Assembly (NCBI RefSeq): GCF_046054195.1
Contig: NZ_JBEQCS010000001.1
Span: forward strand, 62,001 to 126,000
Reading direction: 5' to 3'
DNA from: Celerinatantimonas sp046054195
Lineage (GTDB): Bacteria > Pseudomonadota > Gammaproteobacteria > Enterobacterales > Celerinatantimonadaceae
DNA length: 64,000 bases
How positions within the stretch are numbered: the stretch's first letter is position 1; the number at the start of each line of letters is the position of its first letter. The translations under genes and the position numbers were made by a program. The notes under the pieces were generated by a model that saw only the letters and a program-made list of their open reading frames with translations, was not told where the DNA came from and ran no database searches. Positions 62,330 through 64,000 of the stretch are shown here, one piece after another.

Positions 62330-63944
62330 GGCTGCACTTCGTTTTTGGGTTATCGTCCATACTCTATGCCGTTTTGGGATTGATGAAGCCATTCCTCGGA
62401 AGTTTTGGCCGTGGCCAATGCGCTTGGCGCGAAGGTTATTATTTTTCTGGCCGAATCGATATAAAAAAATGCCAATCGGCGAGCGCTTACGCTTAGCGTT
62501 AGAAACGTTAGGTCCGGTGTTCGTAAAATTGGGTCAGATGCTTTCAACCCGCCGAGATCTACTCTCAAAAGAGGTCGCGGAATCTTTAGCACTTTTGCAA
62601 GATCAGGTGAAGCCCTTTGCTGGCGAAGAAGCGATTAAACGCATTGAAAAGGCGCTGGGAAAACCCCTTAATGAGGTGTTCAGCGAGTTTGATATCGAAC
62701 CGCTAGCTTCGGCTTCGATTGCGCAGGTTCACTGTGCAACGCTTGCTGAGAATGGCGAAGCGGTGGTGGTTAAGGTCATTCGCCCGGGAATTGAAGATGT
62801 TATCGATTCTGACATCAGCCTGATGCGCCGTTTTGCCCGGTTGCTGCGCGTAATTCCAGATGCCAAAAGGTTGCGTCCGGTTGAAGTGATTGAAGAGTAT
62901 CAGCGCACCCTTATCAATGAATTAGATCTTATTCGAGAAGCGGCCAATGGCATTCAGCTGCGACGTAATTTTGAAGGCTCAAAAGAGCTTTATATCCCTG
63001 AGGTGTACAGCGAACTTTGCCATAAAAATGTGCTGGTGATGGAGCGAATTTACGGTATTCCCGTTTCTGATGTCGATCAGCTCATTGCCCAAGGTACGGA
63101 TTTGAAATTGCTTGCTGAGCGTGGTGTGGAAGTGTTTTTCACCCAAGTGTTTCGTGACAGTTTCTTTCATGCCGATATGCATCCGGGCAATGTGTTTGTT
63201 TCCTACGAGCACCCTGAAGATCCAATGTATATTGGTATTGATTGCGGCATTGTGGGAACGCTTAATCGTGATGACAAACGCTATTTAGCGGAAAACTTTC
63301 TGGCATTTTTTAATCGTGATTATCGAATGGTTGCGCAATTGCATGTTGATTCTGGTTGGGTGCCAGCCGATACCAATGTGAGCGAGTTTGAAGCGGCCAT
63401 TCGTACAGTCTGTGAACCGATTTTTGAGAAACCGTTGGCAGAAATTTCATTTGGCCATGTGCTGGTGAATTTGTTTAATACCGCGCGGCGTTTTGATATG
63501 CAGGTCCAGCCACAGCTTGTATTGCTGCAGAAAACGCTGTTATATATTGAAGGGCTTGGGCGTCAGTTATATCCACAACTGGATTTGTGGAAAACTGCCA
63601 AACCATTTTTAGAAAAATGGATCCGTCATCAAGTAGGCCCTGGTGCGCTGTTTGATGCGATTAAAGCAAAATCTCCCCATTGGATGGAAAAATTTCCGGA
63701 AATTCCTGAGCTCGTATACGAAAATCTGCAATTGGCGCGTCGTCATCAGCAGAATTTTGGTGAGCTTTCTAAACTTTACTTAAATCGACAAAAGGCCAAG
63801 CAGGCGAGCTTATTCTATGGGTTAGGTGCTGGTGCATGCCTCATTAGTGCTGCTATTTTATATAGTGTAGATATACGAATTTGCGCCGTATTACTCGGTT
63901 TAACCGTCGTTTTAGGAGCTTTTGGTTTTAGAAAGCTTCGTTAA
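62319..63944 (+). CDS. ubiB: ubiquinone biosynthesis ATPase/kinase-like protein UbiB
   Basis: Atypical kinase-fold (ADCK/COQ8) protein needed for ubiquinone synthesis, with ATPase activity. The 541 residues have the UbiB KxGQ motif FVKLGQMLSTRRD (about 68-80), the alanine-rich loop PLASASIAQVH, VVVKVIRPG, and FFHADMHPGNVFVSYEHPED. The C-terminal tail has two membrane helices (about 499-535). It overlaps ubiJ by 11 bases, implying coupled translation. Confidence 0.96.
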   Translation: MGIKAALRFWVIVHTLCRFGIDEAIPRKFWPWPMRLARRLLFFWPNRYKKMPIGERLRLALETLGPVFVKLGQMLSTRRDLLSKEVAESLALLQDQVKPFAGEEAIKRIEKALGKPLNEVFSEFDIEPLASASIAQVHCATLAENGEAVVVKVIRPGIEDVIDSDISLMRRFARLLRVIPDAKRLRPVEVIEEYQRTLINELDLIREAANGIQLRRNFEGSKELYIPEVYSELCHKNVLVMERIYGIPVSDVDQLIAQGTDLKLLAERGVEVFFTQVFRDSFFHADMHPGNVFVSYEHPEDPMYIGIDCGIVGTLNRDDKRYLAENFLAFFNRDYRMVAQLHVDSGWVPADTNVSEFEAAIRTVCEPIFEKPLAEISFGHVLVNLFNTARRFDMQVQPQLVLLQKTLLYIEGLGRQLYPQLDLWKTAKPFLEKWIRHQVGPGALFDAIKAKSPHWMEKFPEIPELVYENLQLARRHQQNFGELSKLYLNRQKAKQASLFYGLGAGACLISAAILYSVDIRICAVLLGLTVVLGAFGFRKLR

Positions 63945-63974
63945 CTATAATCAACGCGAAAGTAGGAGCAAGCT

Positions 63975-64000
63975 ATGGGTGGCATCAGTATCTGGCAATT
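63975..64000 (+). CDS. tatA: Sec-independent translocase subunit TatA (first 8 codons only)
   Basis: ATG at 63975, preceded by TAGGAGC, encodes MGGISIWQ before the window ends. This is the conserved TatA N-terminus, and ubiEJB-tatABC is a common gammaproteobacterial order. Only 26 bases are available, so the call rests on the start and the context. Confidence 0.85.

Noticed and set aside
1..64000. CRISPR arrays, insertion sequences, prophage, tRNA or rRNA genes
   Set aside because: None recognised on reading: no regularly spaced repeats, no transposase- or integrase-like proteins, no tRNA or rRNA motifs. A tRNAscan or Infernal run would be needed to exclude small RNAs.

Overview
The window is a chromosomal segment around the replication origin of a gammaproteobacterium. 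The order atpIBEFHAGD / parB-parA / rsmG-mnmG / oriC / mioC, the rpmH-rnpA-yidD-yidC-mnmE block, pstSCAB-phoU and ubiE-ubiJ-ubiB-tatA all point to that class, near Vibrionales, Aeromonadales and Alteromonadales. Genus cannot be fixed from reading alone; Celerinatantimonas is a guess only. No rRNA, tRNA, CRISPR array, insertion sequence or prophage was recognised.

Layout. 1-6.3 kb: F1Fo ATP synthase operon on the minus strand; atpD is cut by the window edge. 6.5-10.8 kb: ParAB segregation genes, the rRNA methylase RsmG and the tRNA-modifying MnmG. 10.88-11.2 kb: oriC, with fifteen GATC sites, AT-rich 13-mer-like repeats and DnaA boxes. Then come mioC and a second GATC/DnaA-box cluster. 12-19.3 kb: a cystine-like ABC transporter, cytochrome b561, a Spy/CpxP-like protein, an acetyltransferase, a hydrolase, pyruvate kinase and a YdjM-like membrane protein. 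19.4-24 kb: rpmH to mnmE (dnaA is not beside rpmH) and a flavin-reductase-fold protein. 24.1-33.4 kb: an accessory stretch with a zinc alcohol dehydrogenase, an arsR-arsC-acr3 operon, an MFS exporter, GABA aminotransferase, two LysR regulators, an esterase and DoxX. 33.5-36.2 kb: a DUF3574 lipoprotein, nupC and a DeoR regulator.

36.2-44.0 kb is the most interesting part. An AraC regulator, an APH-fold small-molecule kinase, an ethanolamine-type permease and a class III PLP enzyme resembling phosphoethanolamine phospho-lyases lie together. A pyridoxal kinase-NCS1 permease pair is next to them. I read this as a microcompartment-free, B12-independent route for ethanolamine or a related amino alcohol: uptake, phosphorylation, then PLP-dependent elimination to aldehyde, ammonia and phosphate, with a dedicated supply of the PLP cofactor. 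The function is inferred from families and context.

44-54.5 kb: DJ-1/PfpI protein, NhaC antiporter, 7TM-DISM diguanylate cyclase, Gfo/Idh/MocA oxidoreductase, LysE exporter, photolyase, YicG/TRIC channel-family protein, ArfB ribosome rescue factor and Asd. 54.5-59.3 kb: pstSCAB-phoU with a Pho box. 59.5-64 kb: a stand-alone glgC, then ubiE-ubiJ-ubiB and the first 26 bases of tatA. Several starts are placed inside the longest open frame because a Shine-Dalgarno sequence or promoter decides them; each such case is explained in its entry.
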